A DNA stretch of 64,000 nt from Hermatobates lingyangjiaoensis (GCA_026182355.1 JAPFBL010000223.1:904501-968500), one strand, 5' to 3'. Positions 24,381 to 36,184 are shown, numbered from the stretch's first letter. The notes: generated from the sequence alone by a model not told the origin. Made by a program: numbers and translations.

Positions 24381-24942
24381 TTAATTTATTTGTTTGACTT
24401 TTTTATATTAAAATATTGATCGTAAATTCAAAAAAAAAAAAACTTAAAACGGATGAACGTAAGTTGAAAATTGTCTTATATCATTAAAAAAGAATCCGTA
24501 AATTGGTAAAAGTACATGTTCAAAAGTTTTTTTTGAACGTTTTTCAATGACTTTAAATAATCGCACTCTCTAATAAACTAATATGTTCTGTGTAGATGGT
24601 CTTTTGGAAAGTGTCTACGTTTATATCTATGAAAGTTATAAACATTAAAAGATATAAAAATATTAATAACGATTTATTTATATTAAAATATTTTTGGAAC
24701 AAATGACTATTCAGATTTTCTGAAAATACTTTAATGCTTATAAATTTTATTTTTTACAACTTTATTTGAATATTTTTTCTCTGCGTGGTCATCTGCGAAC
24801 TGAAAATCTAAAACAATCACTAAAACTGTAAAATTAGAGTGTAAAAAGTTTAGATTTTGACATTCACCTGTCAATAAATGTCTATTTAATAATTACATGC
24901 ATATTGTTAGTGCCACAGAGGTTAGTAAACATATTATTATCA
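24381..24942. other. AT-rich DNA, no gene recognised
   Basis: No motif, repeat boundary or open frame of note. Confidence 0.5.
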
Positions 24943-25456
24943 ACCGTCATACCTCCGTCTATCTCTCGTGAAGTCGCCCGACCGGTTTTGCAATGGCTGC
25001 ATCATCAATGGGACTAATGTAACCTTTCAAAATCACGGATATAATTACCTATTTTAACTCAATGGTGCCAATATATATGCCTAAATTTCCTACCTAACAG
25101 TTTTATTTTATTTTGTTTAATCTGTTTTTTGTCTTTTAAACTTTAAGTTCGTTTAAACCTAATAAACGAACAAATTAAGCACCAGGTATATATAATTTAT
25201 ACCAATAAAAAACATGAAAAGACGACAGGATGGACAGGACAGAGACAACTTAAAGTTTAAAAGACAAAAAAACAATTAAACAAAATAAAATAAAATAAAA
25301 TAAAACTGTTAGGTAGGAAATTTAGGCATATATATTGGCAGCATTGAGTTAAAATAGATATTTATATCCGTGATTTTGAAAGGTTAAATTAGTCCCATTG
25401 ATGATGCAGCCATTGCGAAACCGGTCGGGCGACTTCAACAGCGATAGACGAGGTTG
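24943..25456. mobile_element. Long PLE-like inverted repeat
   Basis: Arms of about 205 bp (24955-25155 and 25250-25450) match closely, for example cctacctaacagttttattt against its reverse near 25303-25322. The plus arm carries TTGATGA (25399-25405), T, stem GCA...TGC, GAAAC (25417-25421), CG, GTC (25424-25426), then GGG. That gives a stem I of CCC/GGG. The core differs from CTGATGA at its first base. Confidence 0.75.
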
Positions 25457-25904
25457 ATAATAATATCTTATTTAATAATTGCTGTTATTATTTCATTATT
25501 TTGTTTTTTTTAGGATAGATTTACTTCTTGAGATTCAAACCGAGAAATAGTTTTATTATTGGTGCATATAGTCAAGTTTAAATTCCTTTTCAGCGATAAC
25601 TGTTTCTATAATCCTGATGGATCGAAGAGTTTTCCTCTGAAAATTACCATCAGCTGACTGAGTTTCGTCGCGTTCAAATATTTCTACTGCTCAGTTAATC
25701 CTCCGGTATCCAATTTCAATTGATGGTTTATTTTAAATAGCTTTTTCAGTTAACTGGATGAATTGAAATGTTTAAACTATGTTTATTTTGAAATGTTTAA
25801 ATATCTAACTCGATTTTATTTTCCAATTTATTTCAGCAGTTAAATTTTATTTTATACCATTCATTACTTATACCACTTTATCTATAAGACATTTGGATTC
25901 GTAT
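25457..25904. other. No gene recognised
   Basis: AT-rich spacer. A (TA)n tract follows at about 25911-25959. Confidence 0.5.
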
Positions 25905-25906
25905 AA

Positions 25907-25959
<53 letters not shown>

Positions 25960-25961
<2 letters not shown>

Positions 25962-26230
25962 TTTTGTGTGGTTTATGTGGGTTTGGCTTCCACCAAGCTA
26001 AGCCTGCGTATGAATAATCACAGGTCATCCGTTGGCAAACGCAGTGACCTTCCCGTTGCTACTCATGCCAGTTCTCACGGACTCAGTTTTAATGACTGTT
26101 TCCGTGTACAGGCCTGAGGCAGATTGATCAGACTAATTCGAAAGTTACTCTGAGAGCTTCAAAAGAAGCACTTATTAGTCTTCTGGGCGGTAGATCGGCT
26201 CCTGGGCTTAACCTCAATCGTTGATTTTTT
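25960..26230 (+). pseudogene. PLE GIY-YIG endonuclease C-terminal fragment
   Basis: The first frame reads YVGLASTKLSLRMNNHRSS, LPVATHASSH and LSFNDCF, then a stop. In a shifted frame it continues with an EALISLLGGRSAPGLN-like ending. YVG...T..L..R.N.HR with a later Glu and PGLN is the pattern of GIY-YIG endonucleases at the C terminus of Penelope-like elements. The RT is missing; a (TA)n tract replaces it upstream. One frameshift is present. A LINE-borne GIY-YIG domain is an alternative. Confidence 0.6.
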
Positions 26231-26404
26231 TTTTTTAAAGTTGTTATCAGCTTTTAATTTTATTTTTGTTAAATGTTTTCTTTTTTAATTTTTATTTGGC
26301 TTTTGTTTCTTTATCTTCCCTGTCTACCTTTCCTCCAAAAGTTGGCTACACTATTTGAGTGCTTCAGTTCGAACGCCAAGTCAGTCGTTATCAGCCTTTG
26401 GAGC

Positions 26405-26460
26405 GATTCACTTCTTTTCCTGACGAGGACGAGGACATCGAAATATAGTAGTGAGTTCAG
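26405..26460 (+). ncRNA. Hammerhead-like ribozyme motif 3' of a GIY-YIG fragment
   Basis: CTGACGA at 26420-26426 is followed by G, a GA...TC stem, GAAAT and ATA. It lies about 190 bp beyond the endonuclease fragment, the same relative position as the motif 3' of the PLE at 55.6-57.5 kb. Stem II is weak, so activity is doubtful. Confidence 0.45.
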
Positions 26461-26494
26461 TGGTTTCCTTTCTATGTGTTCTTTTCTATATATA

Positions 26495-26925
26495 TAGGTG
26501 TGTTATCTAATCGGGATTCGGTCAAATTTTCTAGGTTCAAAAATCAAACTCTCATTGCCAACGTTTCGGTTTTATTTTAAAACCTTTTTCATAGGACTAC
26601 AAACAAAGGATAATAAGAAATCACATATCAACATCCATCATATAAACAATAAGAAATGAATTGTTACAACTTATGAATATTATAAGCAGAAGTATTTAGA
26701 GATAAATAAAACAATATAACTTACAGAAGTAAGAATTTTTTTTAAACTAAGAAAATGAATTTTACATTATTTAAAGGAATAACAATCTTAACCTGACAAA
26801 ACCTTCGACTAGACTAATAATATAACATTACAAGCCTTTTAGTTATAGTTATTGAACAATATATGTTTAAATGAAGGACTGCTTCAACTTTTACAAATAT
26901 ATATATATATATATTATATATATAT
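26495..26925 (+). mobile_element. PLE terminal repeat running into the start of a PLE ORF
   Basis: It opens with ggtgtgttatctaatcggg, as in the arms at 13.9 and 14.1 kb. About 26860-26905 encodes the motif NICLNEGLL, the start-region block of the PLE ORF also seen at 36.8 and 41.4 kb, and then stops in a (TA)n tract. The coding break at (TA)n is the same in each copy. Confidence 0.65.
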
Positions 26926-26939
26926 ATATATATATAATG

Positions 26940-27175
26940 ATTTCACATAAACACGTGAAACAGCAATCAATGATCAATCCACAATAAGAAATGGAAAAAC
27001 AAGACTAAGATCTTTCAACCGTAACAAGCGGTCTTCGTCAGAGTCAAAAACCCAACTGAGTTTTATGTTACTGGGTTATGTTTTATTTACTGTTATTTTA
27101 TATCAGTTGGGTTTTAGACTCTGACGAAGACCTCCTGTTACGGTTGAAAGATCTTAGTATTGTTTAGTATTGTTA
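26940..27175. mobile_element. PLE-type inverted pair with two hammerhead-like cores
   Basis: The minus-strand motif at 27004-27045 is complete: GACT, CTGACGA, A, GACCG...CGGTT, GAAAG, AT, CTT, AGTC. The plus-strand motif has CTGACGA at 27121-27127 and GAAA at 27146-27149, with AGTA in place of AGTC. (TA)n tracts lie to the left (26898-26936). Arms are about 100 bp. Confidence 0.8.
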
Positions 27176-27348
27176 CTGTGGAGAATCTTTTTATAGTTGT
27201 GCTTATTTTTTCATAAATTGTTTTTAGACCTTGAGAATACTGAACAAATTTCGTCAAAACGCCAGCTTCAATTCAGAAGTTGTTAATTTGGGCCTAATCT
27301 TCAATAACTATATTAGTATTTGAAGAATAAGTGGTGGGGAATTAATGT

Positions 27349-27385
<37 letters not shown>

Positions 27386-27428
27386 AATATAGTATATTAA
27401 ATATTGAATAGTATATTCATTATTAACG

Positions 27429-27797
27429 GGTAGTAGTAGGGAACCCTTTAGGTTACTGTGCCTGTCCCATAAGTGAACACACATAGGTCGAACACTGGGC
27501 CCTTTCTTATACCACATAATGAAGATTGATTATGTGGTATAAGCAATACCACATGCGGTATTGATTATACCATATACATTTACATTAGTAAGTTTTGCCT
27601 TACTTAAGTGTATTTGGAGTAGGGATCTTTAACGAGTACCTGATATCGTACAGGCTCGGGACTGTCAGCTTAACGTCTTCTCCGAGGAACGACATGCTCA
27701 GATTTATTCACTTTCCACGTGAATAAATCGGTGGGTATCGAACCCCGGACCTACCAGTTCAGAGACGAACACGTCAACCACTGGCCCCCTACCCAGA
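27429..27797 (-). mobile_element. tRNA-derived SINE, minus strand
   Basis: In reverse it shows the tRNA-like head with B box (reverse of ggtatcgaaccccgg), then cgatttattcacg, agcctgtacgat and the cccttgtggg-like 3' part. A 60-bp insertion-like stretch with inverted tatgtggtata/taccacat repeats lies at about 27520-27580. A short TAG repeat at 27429-27440 is the tail. Confidence 0.85.
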
Positions 27798-28435
27798 TAC
27801 ATTTAGCTCATTTCATTTCCCGCTTTAATTTTTTGGAGTATGATACGAGTAAGTGTGAGGGCATTATAGATTCATGGTTAATGTTGTTATTTCAGGTTCA
27901 GAAGCTTTTTCTTTTTTTTTTTCGTTTAAGTTGCGATTTTTTTCAATGAAAATAAACTGACCATTCTGGGAAGGGGTGGCTAGGACTTGTGGGAAAAAGG
28001 TCACTTTTCAGATTAAGTATTTTAAAATAAGAGTCAATGGGTCTTTGGATGTAGATTAGTTTATTTATATCAAATAATGTAATTTTGAACAGTAAAGAAG
28101 GCAGGCATGTGGGTTGAATAACAGCTTATGAGCATGATTAACATTAGACGTCGCGGACTTATCAAATGTGTCAATAGCTGCACGGGTTACATGGGAGGGT
28201 CTTGAGAGAGCCTGAATCAGATTGTTTGATGGAGATATTTAGTTTTAGAAGGATGTGTCCTGTTCTGTTATTGTTATTAAAGCCGCAATCACTGCTTTTC
28301 GCTTCTAACAAGAAAGATTTTACATCAGCAAAACTGGCCTCTGTTGATATCCGTTATTCTTTATAAGTTATATTTCTAGGAATGTAGCCATCATGAAACA
28401 GTAGTAAATAAGTATGCTGCAACATAAACAGATTT
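27798..28435. other. No gene recognised
   Basis: The plus-strand open frame crossing 27719-27949 starts inside the SINE and has no family motif. Confidence 0.5.
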
Positions 28436-28480
28436 CCAAGCCCTGAAGATGACATAAATATATGTCGAAACGTCGGCAAA
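28436..28480 (+). ncRNA. Hammerhead-like ribozyme motif
   Basis: GCC, CTGAAGA (28443-28449), T, stem GACATA...TATGTC, GAAAC (28467-28471), GTC (28472-28474), GGC. Stem I would be GCC/GGC. Stem III has no loop nucleotides, so self-cleavage would need a dimer, as proposed for minimal PLE hammerheads. Sequence around it is not otherwise identified. Confidence 0.6.
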
Positions 28481-29190
28481 AGGACTAGTTCAAAATCATT
28501 GGACCTCAACCCTCAAAAAAATTACATCATATAAATACTGGGTCAAGAAAACAAATCATGATGTATATATATAATGCTTCCTTACTAATTTCCATATTAC
28601 TCTTCCCTCTCCTTTACTCCTTTTATTTTATCCTATTTACTTTTTAACTACATTTCTACAAATTGTTATATTTATCTTTCGTGATTTACTTTTAAAGACT
28701 TATATTATTTGCAATAAAAAATAAGACACCATTACAAACTACTTATTAAAAAACCTCTTAACTCTTTGTAAACATTCGGCAAGTTACCATTACCAACTGT
28801 TTATTGGAAAAACTTCTAAACGCTTTGTTAACCTATGGTACTCACTCTAGTTTGTAAATAAAGCAGCGGAACTCAATTCATCAAAGTCAACTGCATAAGA
28901 TTGAGGAGGTTTTAGAAGTAATGAACAACTCTTCTACCAGGCTGCTCTCTGTCGGGGTTCAAAACAAAGGAGAACAGACAGACATCACTAAAGCTTCATT
29001 TACTTGTAATAATTAAATACATTTTTAATGTTATCGGAAGGAGAATGGAAGTTCTCAAAAAATATTTTCTTTTACCTGTATTATCGAAATATTAATATGT
29101 TTGTGCAATAATGTTAACAATATTTATTAACTAAAGCATGATTTGACTTTGAATAGGTTAAGTTCGGTTCTATGACTATGTGACTATGTC
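28481..29190. other. No gene recognised
   Basis: AT-rich; two imperfect repeats (attaccaactgttta and attacaaactactta with aacctcttaac-type flanks) occur at 28730-28830. Nothing else. Confidence 0.45.
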
Positions 29191-29205
29191 TATACATACT
29201 CATAG

Positions 29206-29300
29206 TTGGGTTTTTGACTCTGACAAAGACCGCTTGTTACGGCTGAAAGATCTTAGTCTTGTTTTCCCATTTCATATTGTGGTTTGATCAATGACTATAC
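29206..29300 (+). mobile_element. PLE terminal fragment inside a minisatellite
   Basis: It spans gttgggtttttgactc to gtggtttgatcaatgac. The core reads CTGACAA (one base from CTGACGA), then the GACCG...CGG stem and GAAAGAT-CTT-AGTC. The satellite motif (tgactatg-type) continues on both sides, so the fragment inserted into the array. Confidence 0.75.
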
Positions 29301-30600
29301 CCAGGTTTAGTTAGGTTGACCATGACTATATGACTGTATATGTTAAGTTAGTTTGAGTATGACTATGTTATGTTGGATTGTCTATGATTATATGACTATG
29401 ACTATGAGTAGGTTCAGTTAGGTTGTCTATGACTATATGACTATTACTGTAAGACTATGACTATGAGATGGTTCAGTTAGAATGACTTTGACTATGTTAA
29501 GTTAGGTTGATTTTGACTATATGACTATGACTATGAGATGGTTCAGTTAGAGTGACTATGACTATGTTAAGTTAGGTTGACTTTGACTATATGACTAGTT
29601 CTATAATTATGTTCAGTTAGAATACCTATGAGTAGGTTCAGTTAGGTTGTCTATGACTATATGACTATTACTGTAAGACTATGACTATGAGATGGTTCAG
29701 TTAGAATGACTTTGACTATGTTAAGTTAGGTTGATTTTGACTATATGACTATGACTATGAGATGGTTCAGTTAGAGTGACTATGACTATGTTAAGTTAGG
29801 TTGACTTTGACTATATGACTAGTTCTATAATTATGTTCAGTTAGAATACCTATGAGTAGGTTCAGTTAGGTTGTCTATGACTATATGACTATTACTGTAA
29901 GACTATGACTATGAGATGGTTCAGTTAGAATGACTTTGACTATGTTAAGTTAGGTTGATTTTGACTATATGACTATGACTATGAGATGGTTCAGTTAGAG
30001 TGACTATGACTATGTTAAGTTAGGTTGACTTTGACTATATGACTAGTTCTATAATTATGTTCAGTTAGAATACCTATGAGTAGGTTCAGTTAGGTTGTCT
30101 ATGACTATATGACTATTACTGTAAGACTATGACTATGAGATGGTTCAGTTAGAATGACTTTGACTATGTTAAGTTAGGTTGATTTTGACTATATGACTAT
30201 GACTATGAGATGGTTCAGTTAGAGTGACTATGACTATGTTAAGTTAGGTTGACTTTGACTATATGACTAGTTCTATAATTATGTTCAGTTAGAATACCTA
30301 TGAGTAGGTTCAGTTAGGTTGTCTATGACTATATGACTATTACTGTAAGACTATGACTATGAGATGGTTCAGTTAGAATGACTTTGACTATGTTAAGTTA
30401 GGTTGATTTTGACTATATGACTATGACTATGAGATGGTTCAGTTAGAGTGACTATGACTATGTTAAGTTAGGTTGACTTTGACTATATGACTAGTTCTAT
30501 AATTCTGTTCAGTTAGAATACCTATGAGTAGGCTCAGTTAGGTTGACTATGACTACTTCAGGTTGAATATGACTATATAACTAGGTTCAGTTAAGTTAAT
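29301..30600. repeat. 224-bp satellite with about five near-identical units
   Basis: The landmark ggttcagttaggttgtc recurs at 29411, 29635, 29859, 30083 and 30307, with a variant at 30531: exactly 224 bp each time. Units look almost identical; the last has aattctgttc for aattatgttc. Each unit is built from shorter degenerate words (gactatgac, gttaagttaggtt), a nested repeat. Confidence 0.95.
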
Positions 30601-30604
30601 ATTT

Positions 30605-30925
30605 GATTATGTGGTTTGCAGTCGCCCAAGGAACACACATAGGACGAAAATTGATCCCTCTTTGTGTTACCACACAATGAACATTGATTCTACAGTGGGA
30701 GTCCTAATTTTTTCTAACTCAAGTGAATTCAGAGAAGATATCTTTAACGAGTATCTGACATCTTATAGGCTCGGGACTGACGGCTTAATGTCTTCTCCAA
30801 GTGAAGACGTGCTCAGACTTATTCACACTAGACGTGGAAAATCGAGGCCCAGAATAAGTATTCAACCTCGGACCTACCAGTTCAGAGGCGAACACGTTAG
30901 CACGGAGTTAACCTGGCCCTTTTAT
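30605..30925 (-). mobile_element. tRNA-derived SINE, minus strand
   Basis: It shows in reverse the head (ggacctaccagttcagaggc), body (cttattcacac, gctcgggactgac, aacgagtatctgac) and 3' part (gtgttaccacacaatgaac, gaacacacatagg). Several substitutions from the other copies. The plus-strand open frame across it is a shadow. Confidence 0.85.
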
Positions 30926-32551
30926 GGTCAGTAAGAAATGAGAAATGCAATTGGAGATAAAAGTGCTAACTGCTTTGATAAATGGTAAATAGAAAACAAA
31001 AACTCTAACGTGAGGGTTAAAATGTTAATTTTTTTTAATTTATGCTTGTCAGGTGTCATATAACAGGCGGTATGCTGCTCTTTAGTACTTCAGTACTGAA
31101 GACCGAAGGTGTCTCAATCTAGGCCGTGACTCTAGATTTAACAAAAGGGAGATGGAAGATCTTGTGCTCACCGCATCTCAGAGAGGACGTCAAATTTTCA
31201 TTTTTTTTTTTTTTTTTTTTTTTTAACGAAAAGGAAACCGTTACCAAACTAATTGTAGAAAAACAACTAAACGCTTTGTTAAAATATAATATTGACTATA
31301 GTCGGCAAATAAAATTAAGAATAAAATACAATTATTTTTTTTCAATATTTTCATTTATTTTGGGTGGGATACAGAAAATGCTACAAAGCTATATCTCTGC
31401 CACGAATTCATCAAGACAATGTTGTCTCCTTAATCTAAAATTGGGAGTGGTCATATTTTGCCTAACTGAAGTGGATTTTGAGTTTATAGGCTCGGGTCCG
31501 TCGACTTAAGACCCTGTCCGAGAGTCAATATGCTCAGATTATTTTTGACTTGTGCATGGAAAGGAATCGAAGACCAGGATGAGAATGAAATGCGAGTTTA
31601 GCAGGGCAGAGCCTTATACGCAGCCCACTAGACTATTCTAACTCAACGCCACATCCTCAAAGCCTGTAGTCTGTCCGATATCTGGTACAAGTGAAACATC
31701 CCTACTCAAATGAACTTGTAAATATAGAGCTAGCATTTCGGTAAATATAAGACTTCTGATGTGGAAAAAATTCAGTCTTTTGGCACACACTCAGACAGAA
31801 CATCAAGTCGTAGTTTGAGTATAACTTTGAAAAATATTAGTCGGATTTCTTCATTTCTCGCTATAGTTTTGACTATGGTTAAATGAAAGTAGGTCAGAAT
31901 GTGAGTTTACAGCTAAAAAAATATGTTCACGCCAATGATTAGGTAGATTTTAGAGAACAATTCTGAATATTAAACACAAATTATTTTCCTATTCTTTAGT
32001 GATAATACAATATACTCAATCTTCGACTTTCCATACTTAAAATAACCGTACTTTCAAGTTTCCGTACTTTTTTTTCTTTCAAATAGCATAAATTATCATC
32101 TAGGTATTGGTAATTCACAATGAGGTCAGAGTGAGACTGAGTAGCCTAGGCTACTCCTATTTCGTTATCTTAAGCAAACTATACCTTTATTATGCATAAA
32201 CAATATTATTATTATTAAGTATTTTAATGTAAATACACATAAATTAACTCTATTCACCTGTTATTCCATTATAAATGAAATGTAGATAGCATAGCCCTTT
32301 TAGAAAGTTTTAGTGAGGTTATGTACGTCTTGGCATGCTGTCAACCACTTAGCCTACCCTACCCACTATTAGGCTACCACTTACCAGTGTTACCAATTTC
32401 CGGACTATTCAATCTCCGCACCTGTTTCGGTCTCTAGTGGTATGGAAATTCCAGGGTGTATATACATTGTACAATGCTTTTTTTTTATTGTTTTACCGAT
32501 CCCCTAGCCGGTCAAAAACGTCAGCCCTTTACGTCAGGTTTTTTTGTTTGA
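30926..32551. other. Spacer with a poly-T tract and a diverged SINE piece
   Basis: A poly-T run lies at about 31200-31224. About 31420-31640 contains a diverged minus-strand SINE segment (gcctaactgaagtg, aggctcgggtccgtcg, atgctcagatta). The remainder, including the open frame at 31126-31509, shows no recognisable family. Confidence 0.5.
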
Positions 32552-32797
32552 TCGATGATTCTACATTGAGAGTCCTAAATTTTTCCTAACTGAAGGGCAC
32601 TTCAAGTAAGGATCTTTAACGAGTACCTGACCTCGTACAGGCTCGGGACCGACGGATTAATGTCCTCTCCGAGGGACGATATGCTCAAATTTATTCATTT
32701 TCCACGTAAATAAATCGAGGGCCAGGTGGGTATCGAACCCTGGACCTACCAGTTCAGGGACGAGTACGTCAACCTCTGAGATAACTTGGCCCTTGAG
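32552..32797 (-). mobile_element. tRNA-derived SINE, 3'-truncated, minus strand
   Basis: The head (gaaccctggacctaccagtt in reverse) and body (atttattcattttccacg, gctcgggaccgacgg, aacgagtacctgacc) match the family. The 3' portion with the tggtatcaca block is missing. Confidence 0.85.
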
Positions 32798-33276
32798 CCT
32801 GCATAATGCTTACTTATTGCAAGTTGAGTGTAAACCACTCCTGACTTTTCAAGAATACATTTTTAAGAGAGAGCTTCATACAATATGGTTGTGATACACA
32901 GAATGTTGTCCAGAGGCTGCCTAAAAACCCAAACATTCATTCTATAAAACCTTCAAAAATAATCACATGTTAATTATTTAATGTATTATTACGTTAAAAT
33001 TAATTAAAACAGACGTTATTCCAAGGTTGTTACACGTTTGCATTATTTATCATTTGGCAGTAAGCTGCCTGAAGGGTTTATCTCTCTATTGAATTATGAT
33101 GTAGCTTCTGTATTCCGGACAGTTGAAAATGATATTGCCTCTGCCACTTGCAGATGTATCTAGTTTGAATGACCTCCTTGTTAAATCGCTAACTTACTTA
33201 TCAAAATAACACAGTATATATTTGTAAATTTGTCAGATATTATTTTTAAGCATGTTATCGAAAACTTAAAAACAAT
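32798..33276. other. AT-rich DNA, no gene recognised
   Basis: No supported feature. Confidence 0.5.
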
Positions 33277-33450
33277 CTGGAGTGGCCTACACTCAACTTT
33301 ACTATAAGTAAACATAATATCATAGTTCCTTGGTATGTAATATATAATGTTCTATTTAAGTATCATATAAATGTCTAAATGGGAGATGTTTATTAGTCTT
33401 TCATTCCTGATTAGGTAGTACAGATAGTGATTGATTCAGTTATCAATATA
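33277..33450 (-). mobile_element. Family A end fragment
   Basis: aatctggagtggcctacact followed by caactttactataagtaaac, then aaatgggagatgtttattag and gtacagatagtgattga. This is the outer end of the family, as at 47473 and 22510, without the rest. A smaller internal piece occurs at 43935-44000. Confidence 0.8.
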
Positions 33451-33779
33451 TATGCTCACTTTTGTATATCACACCACTGATGCATATAATATCATAAGCA
33501 TAACTACAGCAGTAATAACATTTTTGATATTGTGACGTGTTTATTGTGAAATCTTGTGATTTAATACCATATCTTTTTTGTTATATCAGTAATAGTTTTA
33601 ATGAAATTGTTAACTCGTTTAATGTCTAATATCATAGTTATATGAAATATCATGAATGAATAGAGTTCTTTGGCTTGTTGCGGATGATAACTTTAAAATA
33701 GTTTTCTCTAGTGCTAATAATATTTCCCTAGATAACCCTCCAGGTTACAGACATTTAGAAATCCATGTAAATATAGTCA

Positions 33780-34985
33780 TCTATATAAATAGAAGAAATG
33801 TTTTGTCTGTACATTGCTTAGAACTGACTCATTTCAAGTTTTCTTTACGTTTCATACATTAGAAAAACCTAATATAACCTTAGAAAAATTTCTATCGGTT
33901 TGTCAGTTTGTCAGTTTTTCGGTTTGTCGGTTTGTCCACAAAATTTTGTCCCAAGTGAACTCAGTCAGTCATTATACATATCAAGCTGAAACTTTGCATT
34001 AGATTTCTGAATGTCTAACTTAAAATATGTGCTCTGAATAGATTGATAATTCAGTGCAGAAGCGAAGTTACTGACTTTTAAGCTATGTTTTGCTAATTTT
34101 AAAGACATGTTTATTTTGAAAATATACAGGCGTAGCAAGTAGGTATTGTTAATTAATTTTAATTTCATTTCCGTATATGAATCTCTATTGCGCATTGAGA
34201 TCATTGAAAAGGTGTTTCCCAGAGTTCAAGATGTACTATCTATTCAGAATAAATAGCCTTGTGAATGAACAATTCTCAACTCTTACTATGAACAGGCAGG
34301 AAAAATCAACTAACAAGTTCTTACGCTATATCATGCCGAGGAAAGAACTTAGAAGTCAGTAAAGAGAGTGATTAGTGATGAGGAAGCAGTTCATTATCCA
34401 ACTGAATTTCTTGATTCCGTGACTGCTCCTAGACTGCCTGCTCATGAGTAAAAACTTATTAGCACCAATCATCCAACTATTTAGAATCAGTAGCATTTCA
34501 TGTTACGAAACTGGAGTGCCCAAAAATGTGCACTCTGAGTTCGTGCTTTGCACAGATACGCCATCGAGGCGGATATCATGACTAGGTGTGATATTGGGGA
34601 GTCTGTGTGTATACCACGCATACCATTGATTTCTGCATACCACTATCTGTTTCCGTTCAAACGATTGCAAAGTTCCGTCAGAGTTTATTTCGCAATGACG
34701 TTGAGTAAGTCGCAAAGAGAAACTTTATCTGACGCAGGAATTGAAGTTAGCGAGACCAAGTTTTTCTCACTTGGTCAACTGTAGTTTGCTTCCTCAAGAG
34801 TCAGAGGTTCCAACTCTTTGTTCTTCCATGAATTTGAAGGACAGACAGCTAATGTGGTGTAGACAGAGGCATTTACTTAACACTGTACTAATAATGGTAT
34901 TTTCTACTATGCTATAATTTCTAAGAATATTTTGGAATACCAAGTATAATCAGATTTTTGATTCCTTCAAAGACGGATACATTTG
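33780..34985 (+). mobile_element. Deleted Helitron, second copy
   Basis: It begins A|TCTATATAAATAG, matching the Helitron rule of insertion between A and T with a 5' TC. It is colinear with 2550-3684, including the 5' module (gaactgactcatttca, catacattag, tgtccac) and helicase C-terminal sequence. The 3' end is degenerate (gacggatacatttgctaat). Confidence 0.7.
34175..34870 (+). pseudogene. Helitron Pif1-like helicase, C-terminal fragment (second copy)
   Basis: Recognisable blocks are NEQF, EADIMTRC, GESVCIPRIPL, FPFKRLQ, FAMTLSKSQ and FSLGQL. They parallel the first copy at 3189-3602 with many substitutions. Helicase motifs I-III and the Rep nuclease are absent. Stops interrupt the frame both before 34548 and at 34782. 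Confidence 0.8.
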
Positions 34986-35394
34986 CTAATAGATTATAAA
35001 TAAATCAGTCTAGTAAGCCATTCATTCTGAAAGTTACACAGCGTCAAAATCCACTCACTGTATACTCATCAACTATCACTAAATATTTTACCACTCTCTA
35101 AGTATCAACTATCTAATTAGAGTTAATTAAGCTAATGAGAATTTAGATATAAATTGGGTGAAGGCTTCATTAAATGCTAATGAAGCTGAGGTGGACACTT
35201 TTACGGATATGTTGATTATGTCTCATTTTGTATTTTATTGATAAATCCTTTTATATTAATACCAATTAAATGAAATGATTCATTATTATATAACATTATA
35301 TATTACATAAAATTATTATATATATTAATTATATGATATTATATTATTAGATAATATGAAGATAAAATAGATTCACAAAAAGATCACACGTAAA
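34986..35394. other. AT-rich DNA, no gene recognised
   Basis: Strongly AT-rich (attatat words). No supported feature. Confidence 0.5.
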
Positions 35395-35460
35395 AGAAAT
35401 AACAGAAACTCACTACTGTTTCGAATGCCTCTTCATCAGGAAGATAGATGTGAGTCGGTC
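35395..35460 (-). ncRNA. Hammerhead-like ribozyme motif with canonical CTGATGA core
   Basis: On the minus strand: CTGATGA (35433-35439), A, a weak GAG/TTC stem, GAAAC (35418-35422), A, GTA. Downstream, about 35600-35690 encodes a degraded PLE ORF-start block ending in tttacaaatata, so this is probably a PLE terminal repeat. Confidence 0.5.
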
Positions 35461-35694
35461 TCGTAAAACAGGTGACGGCTTATTTTATATGCATATTATT
35501 TAAAATATAAGCAGAAGTTGTAGAACTTGCTTCTTGTAAGGTTTCTCTGTCTTGCTGACTAACTTTTTTGTTATTGTATCTGCACTAGAAATCTAATTTA
35601 CTTAACAGGAAGGAAGTTCTGCAAATGATGGATATTTTTGATAATATATTCTTACAGGAAAGACTGCTACAAACATTTACAAATATATATAACA

Positions 35695-35985
35695 ATATAA
35701 TGATCAAGCCACAATATGAAATGGGGAAAAAAAAATATAAACGCTTTCAAAGATCTAAGATAGTTCAATTAGTTATTATGTGGTTTTTACTCATTGTAGA
35801 CTAAAAAAAATAATGAAATAGTCTCCACAAATCAAGTATAATAATTTGTACAACGCGTTACGAACACGTAGTGTTCTTTTCAGGTACAAAACCAAGTTTC
35901 AGAGTCTGTGGCATTTTAAGATGATTAAACTTGTATATCTGGAGACTATTTCATTAACTTTTTACACTATGGTTTTAATGTGATA
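35695..35985. mobile_element. PLE-like fragments, one inverted pair
   Basis: A short gatcaagccacaatatgaaa piece at 35701-35740 is the edge of the 27-kb family. About 35775-35985 is a separate degraded inverted pair related to 58.6-58.9 kb (tagtctccaca... against ctggagactatttcatta). Its minus arm reads gaacactacgtgttcg with the core lost (CTGAAAA). Confidence 0.6.
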
Positions 35986-36024
35986 GTGGGTAACCAAAAA
36001 CTGAATTTTTGTGATACTTCTGCA

Positions 36025-36184
36025 TATAAATATATGCAGAAAAATCACAATAAACAAACACGTGAAGCAATTAATGAAATTAAACCACTAGGAAAAAAAG
36101 AATACAATAAAAAAAATGTTCTGATGACATAAACTGATAGGCCTCAGAGCATTTTTTCTATTGTATTCTTTTTTTCCTTGTGGT

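Noticed and set aside
29301..30600. Telomeric repeat (TTAGG-like)
   Set aside because: gttaggtt words occur only inside a 224-bp unit and not as a pure pentamer array.
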